The notes beneath the pieces were generated by a model. The model ran no database searches. It saw only the letters and a program-made list of their open reading frames with translations, and was not told the origin of the DNA. DNA of 64,000 nucleotides from Vibrio aerogenes (GTDB lineage: Bacteria > Pseudomonadota > Gammaproteobacteria > Enterobacterales > Vibrionaceae): the NCBI RefSeq assembly GCF_024346755.1, contig NZ_AP024861.1, positions 2,976,001 to 3,040,000 of the forward strand, read 5' to 3'. Positions 54,246-64,000 of this stretch are shown here, in pieces. The translations under genes and the position numbers were made by a program. How positions within the stretch are numbered: position 1 is the first letter of the stretch; every line of letters begins with the position of its first letter.

Positions 54246-57053
54246 TTAATCTAGTTTCAGAGCGTCTTCAACCAACGCCTTTTGCTGTTTCAAGTGGACC
54301 GACATGTAACCAACAGCCGGAGAGGCAGATGCAGGACGACCTGCATAACGCAATGATGCATCATCAGGAATCGCTGCACGGAAGTTATGCTGACTGCAGT
54401 ACCATGCCCCCTGATTCTGTGACTCTTCCTGACACCAGACAAAGTCTTTCGCGTTTTCATACTCAGCAATGGCTGATCGCACATCTTCCAGAGGGAATGG
54501 ATACAGCTGTTCAATGCGGACAATCGCCACATCCTTCTGCTCGTTATTTCGTCGCTGCTCCAGCAAATCGTAATAGACCTTACCAGAACAGAAAACGACA
54601 CGTTTGACCTGCTTCGGATCCATCTCATCAACTTCCGGAATCGCAGGCATAAAAGTGCCTTCAGACAGTTCTTCCAGAGATGAAACACACAGCGGATGTC
54701 TCAGCAATGACTTGGGTGACATCACGATTAACGGACGGCGCATCGGACGGATAACCTGACGACGCAGCATATGGTAAACCTGAGCAGGTGTTGATGGAAC
54801 AACCACCTGCATATTCTGCTCGGCACAAAGCTGCAGATATCGCTCAAGTCTGGCAGATGAGTGCTCTGGTCCCTGTCCTTCATATCCATGTGGCAATAAC
54901 ATGGTTAAACCACATAAACGTGCCCACTTCTGTTCTCCGGATGAGATAAATTGATCAATCACAACCTGAGCACCATTGGCAAAATCGCCAAACTGAGCTT
55001 CCCAGACCGTCAGTCCACTGGGTTCTGCTGTCGCATATCCATATTCAAAAGCCAGTACGGCTTCTTCAGATAATACCGAATCAATGACCTGAAAGGGACC
55101 CTGATTAGTGTGCAGATTTTTCAGTGGAATATAAGTGCTGGCATCATCCTGATTATGAAGCACAGAGTGCCGGTGGAAAAATGTTCCCCGGCCAGAGTCC
55201 TGTCCGGAAATACGGATACGGTTACCATCATCGACAAGTGTCGCATAAGCCAGAATTTCCGCCATCCCCCAATCGAGCAGCTTTTCACCTTTGATCATCG
55301 CTTGTCGATCGGTATAAATTTTCTGGACCCGGCTTTGCAGCTTATGACTTTCAGGGTACATACAAACCCGCTTACCGATATCCTTCAGACGGTCTGTATC
55401 AAATTCATTCTTCCACGCTTCATCCCAGTCATGAGAGAGGTAAGGTGACCAGTCAACTGAATGCATCGCCATCGGGCGCCATTCTTTCACCACCACTTCA
55501 CCGTGATCAAGGGCATCGCGATATTCATTGATCACCTGAGTTACCGTACCGTTATCGACACTTCCCCTCTCAGTCAGTGCATCCGCATAAATCTTTCTTG
55601 GCGTTGGGTGCTTCTTGATTTTCTGATACATCAAAGGCTGAGTTGCATTGGGCTCATCGGCTTCGTTATGTCCGTGACGCCGGTAACATACCAGATCAAT
55701 CACAACATCCTGTTTGAATGTATTACGATAATCAAGGGCAATACGGGTAACAAATGCAACGGCTTCAGGGTCATCAGCATTCACATGGAAAATCGGGGCC
55801 TGCACCATTTTAGCAATGTCAGTACAGTACATTGTCGAGCGGGTGTCTCTTGGATTTGACGTGGTAAAACCGACCTGATTATTAATGACAATCCTGACAG
55901 TTCCGCCAACCTGATACCCCCGTGCCTGAGACATATTAAATGTTTCAGCAACCACGCCCTGTCCGGCAACCGCAGAATCCCCATGAACAGTGATTGGCAG
56001 CACACTTGAACCATCTTTGTCACCCAAACGATCCTGACGGGCACGGACAGAACCCATGACAACCGGGTTCACTATTTCTAAGTGAGACGGATTAAATGCC
56101 AGCGCCAAATGGACATTTCCACCGGGTGTTGCAAAATCAGCGGAGAATCCCTGATGATATTTTACGTCTCCGGTTCCCCATGTTTCATCATGCTTACCGG
56201 CAAACTCATCAAATAAATCCTGAGGGCGTTTCCCCAGCACATTCACCAGCATATTCAGACGGCCACGGTGTGCCATACCAATGACAACTTCCCGCATACC
56301 TTGTGCACCAGCATGACGAATCAACTCTTTCGTCATCGGAATCAGTGCATCACCACCTTCCAGCGAAAAACGTTTTGCCCCCGGGAACTTCGCCCCCAGA
56401 TAACGCTCCAGACCTTCAGCGGCAGTTAATTCTTCAAGGAAAGTAATTTTTTCTTCCTTCGAAAATGAAGGCTGACCAACAACCGATTCAAGACGCTGCT
56501 GAATCCAGCGTTTCTGCTCAGTACTGGTCATGTGCATGTATTCTGCACCAACGGAACCACAGTAAATTTTATTCAGAGATGTATGAATATCTTTCAGCAA
56601 CATAGTCTCCTGACCAATCGCGAAAGAACCCACGTTAAACATCTCTTCCATATCACCGGAATTGAGATTATGAAAAGAAGGATCAAGCTCTGCCACCGGA
56701 GGGCGTTGCCATAATCCCAGAGGATCTAACTTCGCCGCTTCATGTCCTCTGAAGCGGTACGCATTGATTAACTGTAATACTCTTACTTGTTTAGCATCGA
56801 CATCAGGATCACTAACTTGGACATTGTAATGCTTTGTCTCTTGAGCGAGTCGACGGAAGTAGTCACGGACACGTGAATGGGGCTGTTCTGCAACCTCACC
56901 CGGGCTTGGAAGCCCATCAAAAACACGTTTCCACTCCTCACTTACCAGATCGGGGTCACTTAAATAGAGTTCGTAGAGGTCTTCTACATACGTTGCATTG
57001 GCGCCAGCCAAGTGTGAAGACTCGAGCCATGCCTTCATCACGCCGTTTTGCAT
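54246..57053 (-). CDS. sucA: 2-oxoglutarate dehydrogenase E1
   Basis: A 935-residue thiamine-diphosphate enzyme (E. coli 933). It has the N-terminal E2-binding segment [25 protein letters not shown], the ThDP-site [14 protein letters not shown] region, the [11 protein letters not shown] motif and the GHNEADEP segment. The C-terminal transketolase-like half has [15 protein letters not shown] and [18 protein letters not shown]. It decarboxylates 2-oxoglutarate. It is 88 bases past sdhB, with a small hairpin between. Confidence 0.97.
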   Translation of the reverse strand: MQNGVMKAWLESSHLAGANATYVEDLYELYLSDPDLVSEEWKRVFDGLPSPGEVAEQPHSRVRDYFRRLAQETKHYNVQVSDPDVDAKQVRVLQLINAYRFRGHEAAKLDPLGLWQRPPVAELDPSFHNLNSGDMEEMFNVGSFAIGQETMLLKDIHTSLNKIYCGSVGAEYMHMTSTEQKRWIQQRLESVVGQPSFSKEEKITFLEELTAAEGLERYLGAKFPGAKRFSLEGGDALIPMTKELIRHAGAQGMREVVIGMAHRGRLNMLVNVLGKRPQDLFDEFAGKHDETWGTGDVKYHQGFSADFATPGGNVHLALAFNPSHLEIVNPVVMGSVRARQDRLGDKDGSSVLPITVHGDSAVAGQGVVAETFNMSQARGYQVGGTVRIVINNQVGFTTSNPRDTRSTMYCTDIAKMVQAPIFHVNADDPEAVAFVTRIALDYRNTFKQDVVIDLVCYRRHGHNEADEPNATQPLMYQKIKKHPTPRKIYADALTERGSVDNGTVTQVINEYRDALDHGEVVVKEWRPMAMHSVDWSPYLSHDWDEAWKNEFDTDRLKDIGKRVCMYPESHKLQSRVQKIYTDRQAMIKGEKLLDWGMAEILAYATLVDDGNRIRISGQDSGRGTFFHRHSVLHNQDDASTYIPLKNLHTNQGPFQVIDSVLSEEAVLAFEYGYATAEPSGLTVWEAQFGDFANGAQVVIDQFISSGEQKWARLCGLTMLLPHGYEGQGPEHSSARLERYLQLCAEQNMQVVVPSTPAQVYHMLRRQVIRPMRRPLIVMSPKSLLRHPLCVSSLEELSEGTFMPAIPEVDEMDPKQVKRVVFCSGKVYYDLLEQRRNNEQKDVAIVRIEQLYPFPLEDVRSAIAEYENAKDFVWCQEESQNQGAWYCSQHNFRAAIPDDASLRYAGRPASASPAVGYMSVHLKQQKALVEDALKLD

Positions 57054-57109
57054 ATTTTCCCTTTACCAGTAGTTTTCACGTTTGCTTCGGTCTAAGCCGA
57101 GCTCTGTAA

Positions 57110-57127
57110 GCAGGCCTTACGGCCTGC
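57110..57127 (-). other. Small hairpin between sdhB and sucA
   Basis: A 7-bp GC-rich stem (GCAGGCC and complement) with a TTAC loop and no U-run. It probably does not stop transcription and may separate or stabilise the sdh and suc parts of the message. Confidence 0.5.
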
Positions 57128-57141
57128 AGTTCTTATCTTTT

Positions 57142-57852
57142 CTATACCGAGCGCTTAATCAACATCGATTTCACATGACCAATCGCTTTAGTCGGATTCA
57201 ATCCCTTAGGACAAACACTGACACAGTTCATAATGCCATGGCAACGAAAAACACTAAATGCATCATCAAGTTCAGATAATCGTTCATCTGTTGCTGTATC
57301 CCGGCTATCAATTAACCAGCGATAAGCGGCCAGCAACCCCGCAGGACCAATAAACTTGTCCGGATTCCACCAAAACGATGGGCAGGACGTCGAACAACAT
57401 GCACACATAATACACTCATACAGACCATCCAAATGCTTACGTTCATCCGGAGACTGCAGATTTTCACGTGATGGCGGTAAATTACCTTCTGAGATTAAAT
57501 AAGGTTTTACCTTGGCATAATTATCATAAAACTGTGCCATATCAACAATTAAGTCACGAACAACAGGCAGACCCGGCAGTGGTCGGATGACTATCTTATC
57601 CCCGGAAAGGTCAGAAAGCGGGGTAATACACGCTAATCCATTCTTTCCGTTCATATTCAATCCATCAGACCCGCAGACACCTTCACGGCATGAACGGCGA
57701 AATGCTATCGATGGATCCTGCTCTTTGAGCAAAATCAAAGCATCCAGAACCATCATGTCAGAGCCTTCAGGCACTTCCAGCGTATAATCCTTCATGTAAG
57801 GCTTATTATCGACATCCGGATTATATCGATACAAAGAGAAGTTTAATTTCAT
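57142..57852 (-). CDS. sdhB: Succinate dehydrogenase iron-sulfur subunit
   Basis: A 236-residue protein with the [2Fe-2S] plant-ferredoxin motif CREGVCGSDG plus a later Cys in NGLACITP. The [4Fe-4S]/[3Fe-4S] motifs are CIMCACCSTSCP and CHGIMNCVSVCPKGLNP. It carries electrons from SdhA to ubiquinone at SdhCD. ATG 57852 follows GGGGAGG at 8 bases; the GTG one codon earlier is an alternative. It lies 14 bases after sdhA. Confidence 0.96.
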   Translation of the reverse strand: MKLNFSLYRYNPDVDNKPYMKDYTLEVPEGSDMMVLDALILLKEQDPSIAFRRSCREGVCGSDGLNMNGKNGLACITPLSDLSGDKIVIRPLPGLPVVRDLIVDMAQFYDNYAKVKPYLISEGNLPPSRENLQSPDERKHLDGLYECIMCACCSTSCPSFWWNPDKFIGPAGLLAAYRWLIDSRDTATDERLSELDDAFSVFRCHGIMNCVSVCPKGLNPTKAIGHVKSMLIKRSV

Positions 57853-57866
57853 CACTTGTGCCTCCC

Positions 57867-59633
57867 CTAGTATGTTCTGACTTTTGGCGGAAATGCATCA
57901 CGGTAGACCGGCGCCATATTGACTGAGCGCTGGGTCATTTGTTCTGTTTCCGGGTTATAAATTGAGTGACACAACCAGTTTTCATCATCACGTTCAGGAT
58001 AATCAAACCGGGCATGAGCACCACGGCTTTCAGTACGATAATTCGCAGCCACAGCTGTTGAGAAGGCTGTTTCCATCAAATTATCCAATTCCAGACACTC
58101 TACCCGTTGGGTATTAAATTCACTGGATTTATCCGCCAGATGCGCATTTTTGAGACGCTCACGAATTTCTTTCAGCTCTTCCAGCCCTTTCGCCATTGCA
58201 TCACCTTCCCGGAAAACAGAGAAGCTGTGCTGCATACAATTTTGCAGGTCTTTACGAATCTGAACCGGATCTTCGCCACCTGTGCTGTTTTCCCAACGCA
58301 AATAACGACTGAGAGAAGCTTCAATATCAGAGTCAGTGGCTGCACGGGCTTCTGCCTGAGCCGCTAATGTTTCGCCAAGATGAAGGCCTGTAGCCCGCCC
58401 AAACACCACAAGGTCGAGCAAAGAGTTCCCTCCGAGACGATTCGCCCCGTGTACCGAAACGGATGCGATTTCACCACAGGCAAACAATCCCTGAACATCC
58501 ACGTCTTCTCCCGAAGCATTCTGCTTCAGCGCTTGTCCGGAGACCTGAGTCGGCACACCACCCATCATATAGTGACAGGTAGGAATCACAGGGATCGGTT
58601 CTTTCACCGGATCGACATGAGCGAAGGTCCGCGACAATTCACAAATACCCGGTAGACGAGACTCAAGCACATCACCACCGAGATGATCAAGTTTCAGTTT
58701 GATATGTGGTCCCCATGGGCCATCACACCCACGCCCTTCACGAATTTCAATCATCATTGAACGGGCGACAACATCCCGGCCAGCAAGATCTTTAGCATTA
58801 GGCGCGTAACGCTCCATGAAGCGCTCACCATCTTTATTCAGCAGGTAGCCACCTTCACCACGACAACCTTCTGTCACCAGCACTCCGGCACCCGCAATAC
58901 CTGTTGGGTGGAACTGCCACATTTCCATGTCCTGCATTGGCACACCAGCCCGGAGTGCCATCCCGACACCATCACCGGTATTGATATGTGCATTGGTCGT
59001 AGACGCATAAATACGACCGGCTCCACCTGTCGCCAGGATAGTTGCCTTGGATTTAAAATAGCAGACTTCACCGGTTTCCATACATAACGCAGTACAACCA
59101 ACAACAGCGCCATCCTGATTTTTCACCAGATCCAACGCATACCATTCAGAGAAAATAGTTGTCTTGTGCTTAATATTCTGCTGGTACAAAGTATGCAGCA
59201 ATGCGTGACCAGTCCGGTCTGCCGCGGCTGCGGTTCGTGCTGCCTGTTCGCCACCGAATTCTTTTGACTGACCACCAAATGGACGCTGATAAATTTTACC
59301 ATTATCAAATCTGGAAAATGGTAGTCCCATTTTTTCCAGTTCAATCACCGATTCAGGGCCATTTTTACACATGTACTCAATTGCGTTCTGATCACCAATA
59401 TAATCAGAGCCTTTCACCGTGTCGTACATATGCCATTGCCAGTTATCCTCATGTGAATTACCAAGAGCAACTGTGATTCCGCCCTGAGCAGAGACGGTAT
59501 GAGAACGGGTTGGAAAAACTTTGGACAACAAGGCACAGGTTAAGCCTTGTTCTGAAACCTGTAATGCAGCTCGCATGCCTGCACCACCTGCGCCGATAAC
59601 AACGGCATCAAATTCTCGCACTGGAATAGCCAC
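57867..59633 (-). CDS. sdhA: Succinate dehydrogenase flavoprotein subunit
   Basis: A 588-residue FAD protein, the same length as in E. coli. It has the dinucleotide motif [13 protein letters not shown], the covalent-FAD His in [12 protein letters not shown], the active-site [27 protein letters not shown] region and the substrate-site [21 protein letters not shown]. It oxidises succinate to fumarate at the inner face of the membrane. It begins one base before the sdhD stop ends, so the two are translationally coupled. Confidence 0.97.
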   Translation of the reverse strand: MAIPVREFDAVVIGAGGAGMRAALQVSEQGLTCALLSKVFPTRSHTVSAQGGITVALGNSHEDNWQWHMYDTVKGSDYIGDQNAIEYMCKNGPESVIELEKMGLPFSRFDNGKIYQRPFGGQSKEFGGEQAARTAAAADRTGHALLHTLYQQNIKHKTTIFSEWYALDLVKNQDGAVVGCTALCMETGEVCYFKSKATILATGGAGRIYASTTNAHINTGDGVGMALRAGVPMQDMEMWQFHPTGIAGAGVLVTEGCRGEGGYLLNKDGERFMERYAPNAKDLAGRDVVARSMMIEIREGRGCDGPWGPHIKLKLDHLGGDVLESRLPGICELSRTFAHVDPVKEPIPVIPTCHYMMGGVPTQVSGQALKQNASGEDVDVQGLFACGEIASVSVHGANRLGGNSLLDLVVFGRATGLHLGETLAAQAEARAATDSDIEASLSRYLRWENSTGGEDPVQIRKDLQNCMQHSFSVFREGDAMAKGLEELKEIRERLKNAHLADKSSEFNTQRVECLELDNLMETAFSTAVAANYRTESRGAHARFDYPERDDENWLCHSIYNPETEQMTQRSVNMAPVYRDAFPPKVRTY

Positions 59634-59981
59634 TTAAACACCCCACAAAACAAACAGACCAGAAAAAAAGTATCCCAACAGTACTGCCACAACTAAAAGT
59701 TGTAATAACCCTCTCATCAAGGCGGGTTTCACATAGTCTGTCAGTACCTGCCATAAACCAATCCAACCATGTATCAGTACACAGCTCAGGGTTAACATTG
59801 TGAAGATTTTAGTGAATTGGCTACCCCAAAAATGAGACCATAGCCCGTAAGTGATGGTGCCGGAGAAAACAAAGAAGCATACGAGATAAAGCGTATACAA
59901 AGTCATGAGAATGGCAGTCGCACGTATCAACAGAAAATCATGAACACCGTTACGACCTACCGAAGAAACGTGTTTTACCAT
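59634..59981 (-). CDS. sdhD: Succinate dehydrogenase membrane anchor subunit SdhD
   Basis: A 115-residue protein with three membrane spans (about 16-40, 58-78, 90-112). The heme-ligand His is in LSCVLIHGWIGLWQVLTDYV, and the N-terminal VGRNGVHDFLLIRATAI is characteristic. With SdhC it binds heme b and ubiquinone. It overlaps sdhC by 7 bases. Confidence 0.95.
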   Translation of the reverse strand: MVKHVSSVGRNGVHDFLLIRATAILMTLYTLYLVCFFVFSGTITYGLWSHFWGSQFTKIFTMLTLSCVLIHGWIGLWQVLTDYVKPALMRGLLQLLVVAVLLGYFFSGLFVLWGV

Positions 59982-60352
59982 ACTAGAATTCCTGCTAAAA
60001 GAGATAGAAAAACGGTGGCGCCAAAAGCAATTTTCGCAGTCTGTGTTCCTGATTCAAGCTCTTCGAAGTAGCCTAAATCCATAATCAGGTGACGAACACC
60101 ACCCACAATATGATACGACAACGCAGTCAAGATTCCCCACAAAATGAACTTCATGAAGAAGTGACCGGCTATATCAGAGACGTACTGAAACCCTTCCGGA
60201 GATGAAAGTGAAACCGATAAGAGCCAAAGCAGTATTCCAATCGCGACAAACATCATCACTCCCGTCATTCGGTGAAGAATGGAAGCAATAGCCGTGACCG
60301 GAAAACGTATGGTCTGCAAATCAAGATTCACAGGTCTGGACTTTTCTTTCAC
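59975..60352 (-). CDS. sdhC: Succinate dehydrogenase cytochrome b556 subunit SdhC
   Basis: A 125-residue membrane subunit with three spans. The family motif RPVNLDLQTIRFPVTAIASILHRMTGV is at the N-terminus, and the heme His lies in LSYHIVGGVRHLIMDLG. The start is GTG 60352, with GAGTGAG 6 bases upstream; no ATG is placed better. It is the first gene of sdhCDAB-sucABCD. Confidence 0.95.
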   Translation of the reverse strand: MKEKSRPVNLDLQTIRFPVTAIASILHRMTGVMMFVAIGILLWLLSVSLSSPEGFQYVSDIAGHFFMKFILWGILTALSYHIVGGVRHLIMDLGYFEELESGTQTAKIAFGATVFLSLLAGILVW

Positions 60353-60762
60353 AATTTGCTCACTCAGCTTTTAATAAGCATTTTATATAGTTATAAACAA
60401 AAAAGTCAGCATTAACTGACAAAATCAACATTATCTATACAAAATCAATTCATTCATGGGAAAAGTTGATAAATAATTGTTAAAAACACAAAACAAAATG
60501 TAACAAAAATTTATTGAGTGTTTATTTTTATTATGACGCTAAAACTGACTTATCCTAAGACAATATAAGATTTGCAACACTTTAATACAATTGATGTAAC
60601 AATTTTTGCTACTCAGAACATATTTTTAACTTATTTCGCGCAAAAAACGCAATTGACTGCACACATCATAGGAGAAAAATTGACTTTACTGTATTCCAAG
60701 GTAAGAATTTGCTTCGAAAACGTCCTGGGCGGATTAATAAAAATACATAAGGAGATTGTGTT
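60353..60762. promoter_or_regulatory. Divergent sdhC-gltA promoter region
   Basis: These 410 AT-rich bases carry the promoters for sdh (minus) and gltA (plus). A possible gltA promoter is TTGACT (60680-60685), a 16-base spacer and TAAGAA (60702-60707). The AAGGAG ribosome binding site of gltA lies at 60749-60754. In other gammaproteobacteria this region binds ArcA and CRP, but I could not mark sites with confidence. No gene was found. Confidence 0.45.
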
Positions 60763-62052
60763 ATGGCAGATAAAAAAGCGACCCTTCACGTCGAAGGTAA
60801 AGCGCCAATAGAGCTGCCAATTATCGACGGTTCTATGGGACCTGAGGTAATTGATGTTCGTCAGCTGGGAGCAAATGGTTACTTTACTTTTGATCCGGGT
60901 TTTCTTGCCACTGCATCTTGTGAATCTCAAATCACCTACATTGATGGAAACAAAGGTATTTTGCTGCATCGAGGTTTTCCGATTGATCAATTAGCTAACA
61001 ATGCAGATTATCTAGAGGTTTGTTACATTCTTCTCTACGGAGAAGCGCCAAACAGAAAGCAATACGAGGCCTTCAGAACCACAATATCCCGTCATACGAT
61101 GGTACATGAACAAATCGCCAGCTTTTTCCATGGTTTCCGCCGGGATGCTCACCCGATGGCAATCATGGTCGGTGTTGTTGGGGCTTTGGCTGCTTTCTAC
61201 CACGACTCACTGGATATCAACAATGACAGTCACCGTGAAATCGCGGCTTACCGGTTGATGTCTAAAATGCCAACACTGGCGGCAATGTGTTACAAATATT
61301 CTGTTGGCCAGCCGTTTATCTATCCGCGAAACGATCTCGGATATGCAGAAAACTTCCTTCACATGATGTTTGCAACACCTTGCGAAGAGTATGATGTAAA
61401 TCCGATTGTCGCCAGAGCGATGGATAAAATATTTACACTTCATGCGGATCATGAGCAGAATGCTTCCACCTCAACAGTCCGTCTGGCAGGCTCATCAGGT
61501 GCAAACCCATTTGCTTGTATCGCCGCAGGTATCGCATCTCTGTGGGGACCGGCGCATGGTGGCGCAAATGAAGCCTGTTTGCATATGCTTGAAGAAATAG
61601 GTAGCGTTGACCGGATTCCGGAGTTTATCGAACGGGCGAAAGATAAAGATGATCCTTTCCGCTTAATGGGCTTTGGACACCGGGTATACAAAAATTACGA
61701 TCCGAGAGCGACAGTGATGCGGGAAGCCTGTCATGAGGTTCTGAAAGAACTGAATATTGACGATCCACTGCTTGATGTTGCCATGGAGCTGGAAAAAATT
61801 GCTTTATCCGATGAATATTTTGTCGATAAGAAACTCTATCCAAATGTTGATTTTTATTCAGGTATCATCTTAAAAGCGATTGGGATACCAATTTCAATGT
61901 TTACCGTTATTTTCGCAATGTCTCGTACCATTGGCTGGATTGCTCACTGGAATGAAATGCACAGTGATCCAGAAAGCCGGATTGGCAGACCAAGACAGCT
62001 TTATACCGGGAAAAAAATGCGCGATTTCACCCCATTACATGAACGTGAATAA
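60763..62052 (+). CDS. gltA: Citrate synthase (type II, hexameric)
   Basis: A 429-residue citrate synthase. Typical parts are [18 protein letters not shown] near the N-terminus, the active-site His in [24 protein letters not shown], the second His in [10 protein letters not shown] and the catalytic Asp region [13 protein letters not shown]. The length and the N-terminal beta domain fit the NADH-inhibited type of gammaproteobacteria. It condenses acetyl-CoA with oxaloacetate. It is monocistronic with its own terminator. Confidence 0.97.
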   Translation: MADKKATLHVEGKAPIELPIIDGSMGPEVIDVRQLGANGYFTFDPGFLATASCESQITYIDGNKGILLHRGFPIDQLANNADYLEVCYILLYGEAPNRKQYEAFRTTISRHTMVHEQIASFFHGFRRDAHPMAIMVGVVGALAAFYHDSLDINNDSHREIAAYRLMSKMPTLAAMCYKYSVGQPFIYPRNDLGYAENFLHMMFATPCEEYDVNPIVARAMDKIFTLHADHEQNASTSTVRLAGSSGANPFACIAAGIASLWGPAHGGANEACLHMLEEIGSVDRIPEFIERAKDKDDPFRLMGFGHRVYKNYDPRATVMREACHEVLKELNIDDPLLDVAMELEKIALSDEYFVDKKLYPNVDFYSGIILKAIGIPISMFTVIFAMSRTIGWIAHWNEMHSDPESRIGRPRQLYTGKKMRDFTPLHERE

Positions 62053-62072
62053 ATCTGATAGTGATGAAGAAG

Positions 62073-62097
62073 AGCGGGCGCCTGCCCGCTTTTTTTA
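62073..62097 (+). terminator. Rho-independent terminator of gltA
   Basis: Stem AGCGGGC (62073-62079) with complement at 62084-62090, GCCT loop, then seven T. Confidence 0.93.
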
Positions 62098-62103
62098 TTA
62101 CTA

Positions 62104-62163
62104 TAACGTTTATTGTTAAAACGTTTATTGTTATAACGTTTATAGGTATAACATTGATTGTTA
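62104..62163. repeat. Four tandem 15-bp near-palindromic units
   Basis: Units 62104-62118, 62119-62133, 62134-62148 and 62149-62163 follow TAACGTTTATTGTTA with a few changes. Each begins TAAC or AAAC and ends (G)TTA or GTA, so each is a short inverted repeat. The array starts just after the gltA terminator and runs into the ybgI stop codon. Confidence 0.88.
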
Positions 62164-62913
62164 TACAGGATTATCAATATCAATAAATGTCACATCTAAT
62201 GCATGATGTTCTGCCAGCCATTCACCTAATGCTTTCACACCATAACGTTCGGTTGCATGGTGACCAGCAGAAAAGAAATGGACCCCCTGTTCACGTGCAC
62301 TGTATGTTGTTCTTTCTGAAATTTCACCGGATATAAATGCATCAAGCCCTTTCGCTGCCGCCAGTTCGATATAATCCTGTCCGCCACCAGTACACCAGCC
62401 AACAGTACGAATCAGTTGATCACCGGCTGATATATGCAGAGGTTTACGATCCAGTACCCGCTCAATGATTTGTCCAAAGACCTCAGCCTTCAGAGGCTGG
62501 GATAAATGACCGTACATCGCGACAGACTGGGGATGACCTTCCAGTCCACCCTCAACATGAATATCGAGCAAATCAGCCAGCCTCGCGTTATTTCCCAGCT
62601 CAGGATGAATATCAAGCGGAAGATGATAAGCGTACAAATTGATATCATGTCTGATCAAAGCACGAATACGTTTGCCTTTCATACCTCTGATCGACTCCGG
62701 TTCTCCTTTCCAGAAATACCCGTGATGAACCAAAAGCGCATCAGCTTCAAGTTCAATCGCCTTTTCAATTAAGGCCTGAGAAGCTGTCACACCGGTGATA
62801 ATCCGTTTTACCTCTGATTTGCCTTCAATTTGTAAGCCATTAGGACAGTAATCCTTCACCATTTCGGGACATAATTTTTCATTTAATATTGATTCAAGAG
62901 TAAGGTTATTCAT
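62161..62913 (-). CDS. ybgI: Nif3-like dinuclear metal-centre protein YbgI
   Basis: A 250-residue NIF3/DUF34 protein (E. coli YbgI is 247). Metal ligands are seen in ALLVHHGYFW (two His), DIHPELGNN (Asp/His) and the C-terminal SAGHHATERYG. It forms a hexamer ring with a two-metal site. The role is debated, with links to GTP cyclohydrolase-like folds and DNA repair, and is unproven. Start ATG 62913 follows AAGG closely. The frame is open to 62979, but this overlaps the leader of the divergent gene. Confidence 0.9.
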   Translation of the reverse strand: MNNLTLESILNEKLCPEMVKDYCPNGLQIEGKSEVKRIITGVTASQALIEKAIELEADALLVHHGYFWKGEPESIRGMKGKRIRALIRHDINLYAYHLPLDIHPELGNNARLADLLDIHVEGGLEGHPQSVAMYGHLSQPLKAEVFGQIIERVLDRKPLHISAGDQLIRTVGWCTGGGQDYIELAAAKGLDAFISGEISERTTYSAREQGVHFFSAGHHATERYGVKALGEWLAEHHALDVTFIDIDNPV

Positions 62914-62991
62914 CGGCCTTGCCTGATTTCTGTATGATAACAATGAATTCAGGCTACAATGTCGCAGCCTGCGCATCAAGAGGAGACAAGC

Positions 62992-63741
62992 ATGGATCTG
63001 AATCCACTCATGAAATGGATCATTGAGTCACCCACGTTATTTGCTCAAAAATATCCGGTTGTGGAGCGTTCTCCTTTCTCCGGAACTACAATTCCGGATG
63101 TTCATTTCAGGCAGAGTTACTCTCGTCTTGGTTTTCTTTATCAGGACTTGTGCGCACAACTTTTTAACGCTCACCCGGACTATACAATTGAGGCAGAAGA
63201 GCTGCAGTTAACCGACAGCGGCAAAACTTTGGGTGCGATTGACTTCATCGTCCACAACCAGCGGGAGTCAACGCTTGAACACTGGGAAGTTGCCGTCAAG
63301 TTTTATCTCCTGTTTAACCAAAGGTGGTACGGCCCGAATGCCCAAGATCGACTGGATAAAAAACTGAATCACATGCTTACCCGTCAGCTTGAGCTTTCAA
63401 AACACCAGATATTTATGCAACGTTTTCCACAATGGACAGCTTTGACGCATCACTTATTGATGCAGGGACGACTTTATATTAACCCCTTCATGGAGCAACA
63501 GACTCCGGAGGAGTGTCTGGGTTATTCGCTGAATCAGTCACAAATTCAGGGATATTGGTGCCATCATTCACAAACATCAGGAATCGGCTCGCCACTCTAC
63601 CCACTGGAAAAGCATCAGTGGTTAACGGGAGCACACCAAAATATCCCGTATGATGACACTCTGGCAGAACGCTTTACACACTGTATCTCAGACAGCGGCC
63701 AGTTTTGGTTTATTGTGCCGGATAGCTGGCCAGATTGTTAA
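62992..63741 (+). CDS. DUF1853 family protein
   Basis: A 249-residue cytoplasmic protein of the DUF1853 family, with a conserved FLYQDLCAQLFNAHPDYTIEAEELQL segment and the nuclease-like core IDFIVHN...THEHWEVAVKFYL-type region (GAIDFIVHNQRESTLEHWEVAVKF, read in two parts). The D...E-x-K spacing resembles PD-(D/E)XK folds, which is a suggestion only. Start ATG 62992 follows GAGGAG; the frame is open to 62959. It is divergent from ybgI, and its stop overlaps that of the convergent cellulase gene. Confidence 0.75.
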   Translation: MDLNPLMKWIIESPTLFAQKYPVVERSPFSGTTIPDVHFRQSYSRLGFLYQDLCAQLFNAHPDYTIEAEELQLTDSGKTLGAIDFIVHNQRESTLEHWEVAVKFYLLFNQRWYGPNAQDRLDKKLNHMLTRQLELSKHQIFMQRFPQWTALTHHLLMQGRLYINPFMEQQTPEECLGYSLNQSQIQGYWCHHSQTSGIGSPLYPLEKHQWLTGAHQNIPYDDTLAERFTHCISDSGQFWFIVPDSWPDC

Positions 63742-64000
63742 TCCTGATGACAAAACAATGAATAATCTTTGACAATGAAATCAGAACCAGCTGATGAGGA
63801 TGTAATTTCAAAACCAAACCGAATTCTCTGAAGATTCGCATTACCAAACCAGCCTTCTTTTTTCAGCCATTTCGATATCGCAACAAAATCAACTTTTCCT
63901 GTGGCAATTTTTTGAGTTCTGACAAACGAGAACACCTCATTAACGCCATTCGTCCCCCGGTATACATTCCAGATGTGCCCTCCCAGGTGCAGGTGATACA
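63738..64000 (-). CDS. GH12 endoglucanase (partial, C-terminal part)
   Basis: The frame is open from the right edge to the TAA at 63738-63740, giving 86 residues of the C-terminus. Matches to bacterial GH12 cellulases are GGHIWNVYRGTNG, VFSFVRTQKIATGKVDFVAISKWL, EGWFGNANLQRIRFGFEITSSS and the closing DFIVKDYSLF. The Glu in FGFEIT is the expected acid/base residue. It likely hydrolyses beta-1,4-glucans; signal peptide and possible binding modules lie outside the window. It is the second cellulase here, after the GH45 gene. Its stop overlaps that of the DUF1853 gene by 2 bases. Confidence 0.85.
   Translation of the reverse strand, partial: YHLHLGGHIWNVYRGTNGVNEVFSFVRTQKIATGKVDFVAISKWLKKEGWFGNANLQRIRFGFEITSSSAGSDFIVKDYSLFCHQD

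Noticed and set aside
53960..54607. 215-codon plus-strand frame across sucB/sucA
   Set aside because: Antisense to two well-supported TCA genes; no domain features.
62001..62183. Minus-strand ORF with YNNK repeats after gltA
   Set aside because: It is only the translation of the 15-bp tandem repeats and the gltA terminator.

Overview
The window is a stretch of a Vibrionaceae chromosome, most likely the large chromosome of a Vibrio species. Three things point there: near-identity of several products to Vibrio families I recognise (CqsS, the ParC/ParP chemotaxis-polarity pair, CheY, FlhG, FeoC, the VC2046/SO_2500 family), gene order close to that of the V. cholerae opp, flagellar/chemotaxis, feo and TCA-cycle regions, and AT-rich intergenic DNA. 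No tRNA, rRNA, prophage, CRISPR array or transposase gene was seen.

Layout: 1-392, start of an efflux adaptor lipoprotein cut by the window edge. 928-6537, oppABCDF with an intercistronic hairpin after oppA and an OppZ-like 3' UTR. 6602-8854, DUF134 regulator, SIMPL-domain protein and an exported lipin-like (LNS2) phosphatase. 9447-11501, the CAI-1 quorum-sensing receptor cqsS, without cqsA beside it. 11508-17121, topB, grxD, sodB, a conserved Vibrio hypothetical, a degenerate SDR and mlaA. 17217-30281, a long minus-strand cluster: flhA, flhF, flhG, fliA, cheY, cheZ, cheA, cheB, parC, parP, cheW and a DUF2802 gene. 30422-36651, sixA, an M16 peptidase, a YecM-like gene and argS. 36726-44002, an accessory block: DoxX, a TetR-controlled FadH-like flavoenzyme, a secreted CBM2-GH45 cellulase and an M6 metalloprotease. 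44561-47396, feoABC. 47397-48131, a long intergenic region with a Fur-like box, a candidate structured small RNA and a palindromic repeat. 48132-50661, znuA and the divergent znuCB with a shared Zur-like box. 50767-62052, the TCA cluster sdhCDAB-sucABCD (minus) diverging from gltA (plus). 62161-64000, a Nif3/YbgI protein, a DUF1853 protein and the C-terminal part of a GH12 cellulase.

How it works together: the motility cluster encodes polar flagellum placement and number (FlhF/FlhG), export (FlhA), late-gene sigma (FliA), the chemotaxis phosphorelay, and the ParC/ParP machinery that puts arrays at the pole. The opp, znu and feo systems cover peptide, zinc and ferrous iron uptake. sdh-suc-gltA is the central oxidative pathway. 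The two cellulases and the secreted protease suggest a lifestyle involving plant or algal polymer.

The most notable non-textbook items are a candidate ~186-nt small RNA between feo and znu, a hexapeptide-repeat insertion in the wing of FeoC, an OppZ-like 3' UTR with possible pairing over the oppB start codon, three kinds of palindromic repeat, two short tandem-repeat arrays, and a bacterial GH45 cellulase with a CBM2 domain.
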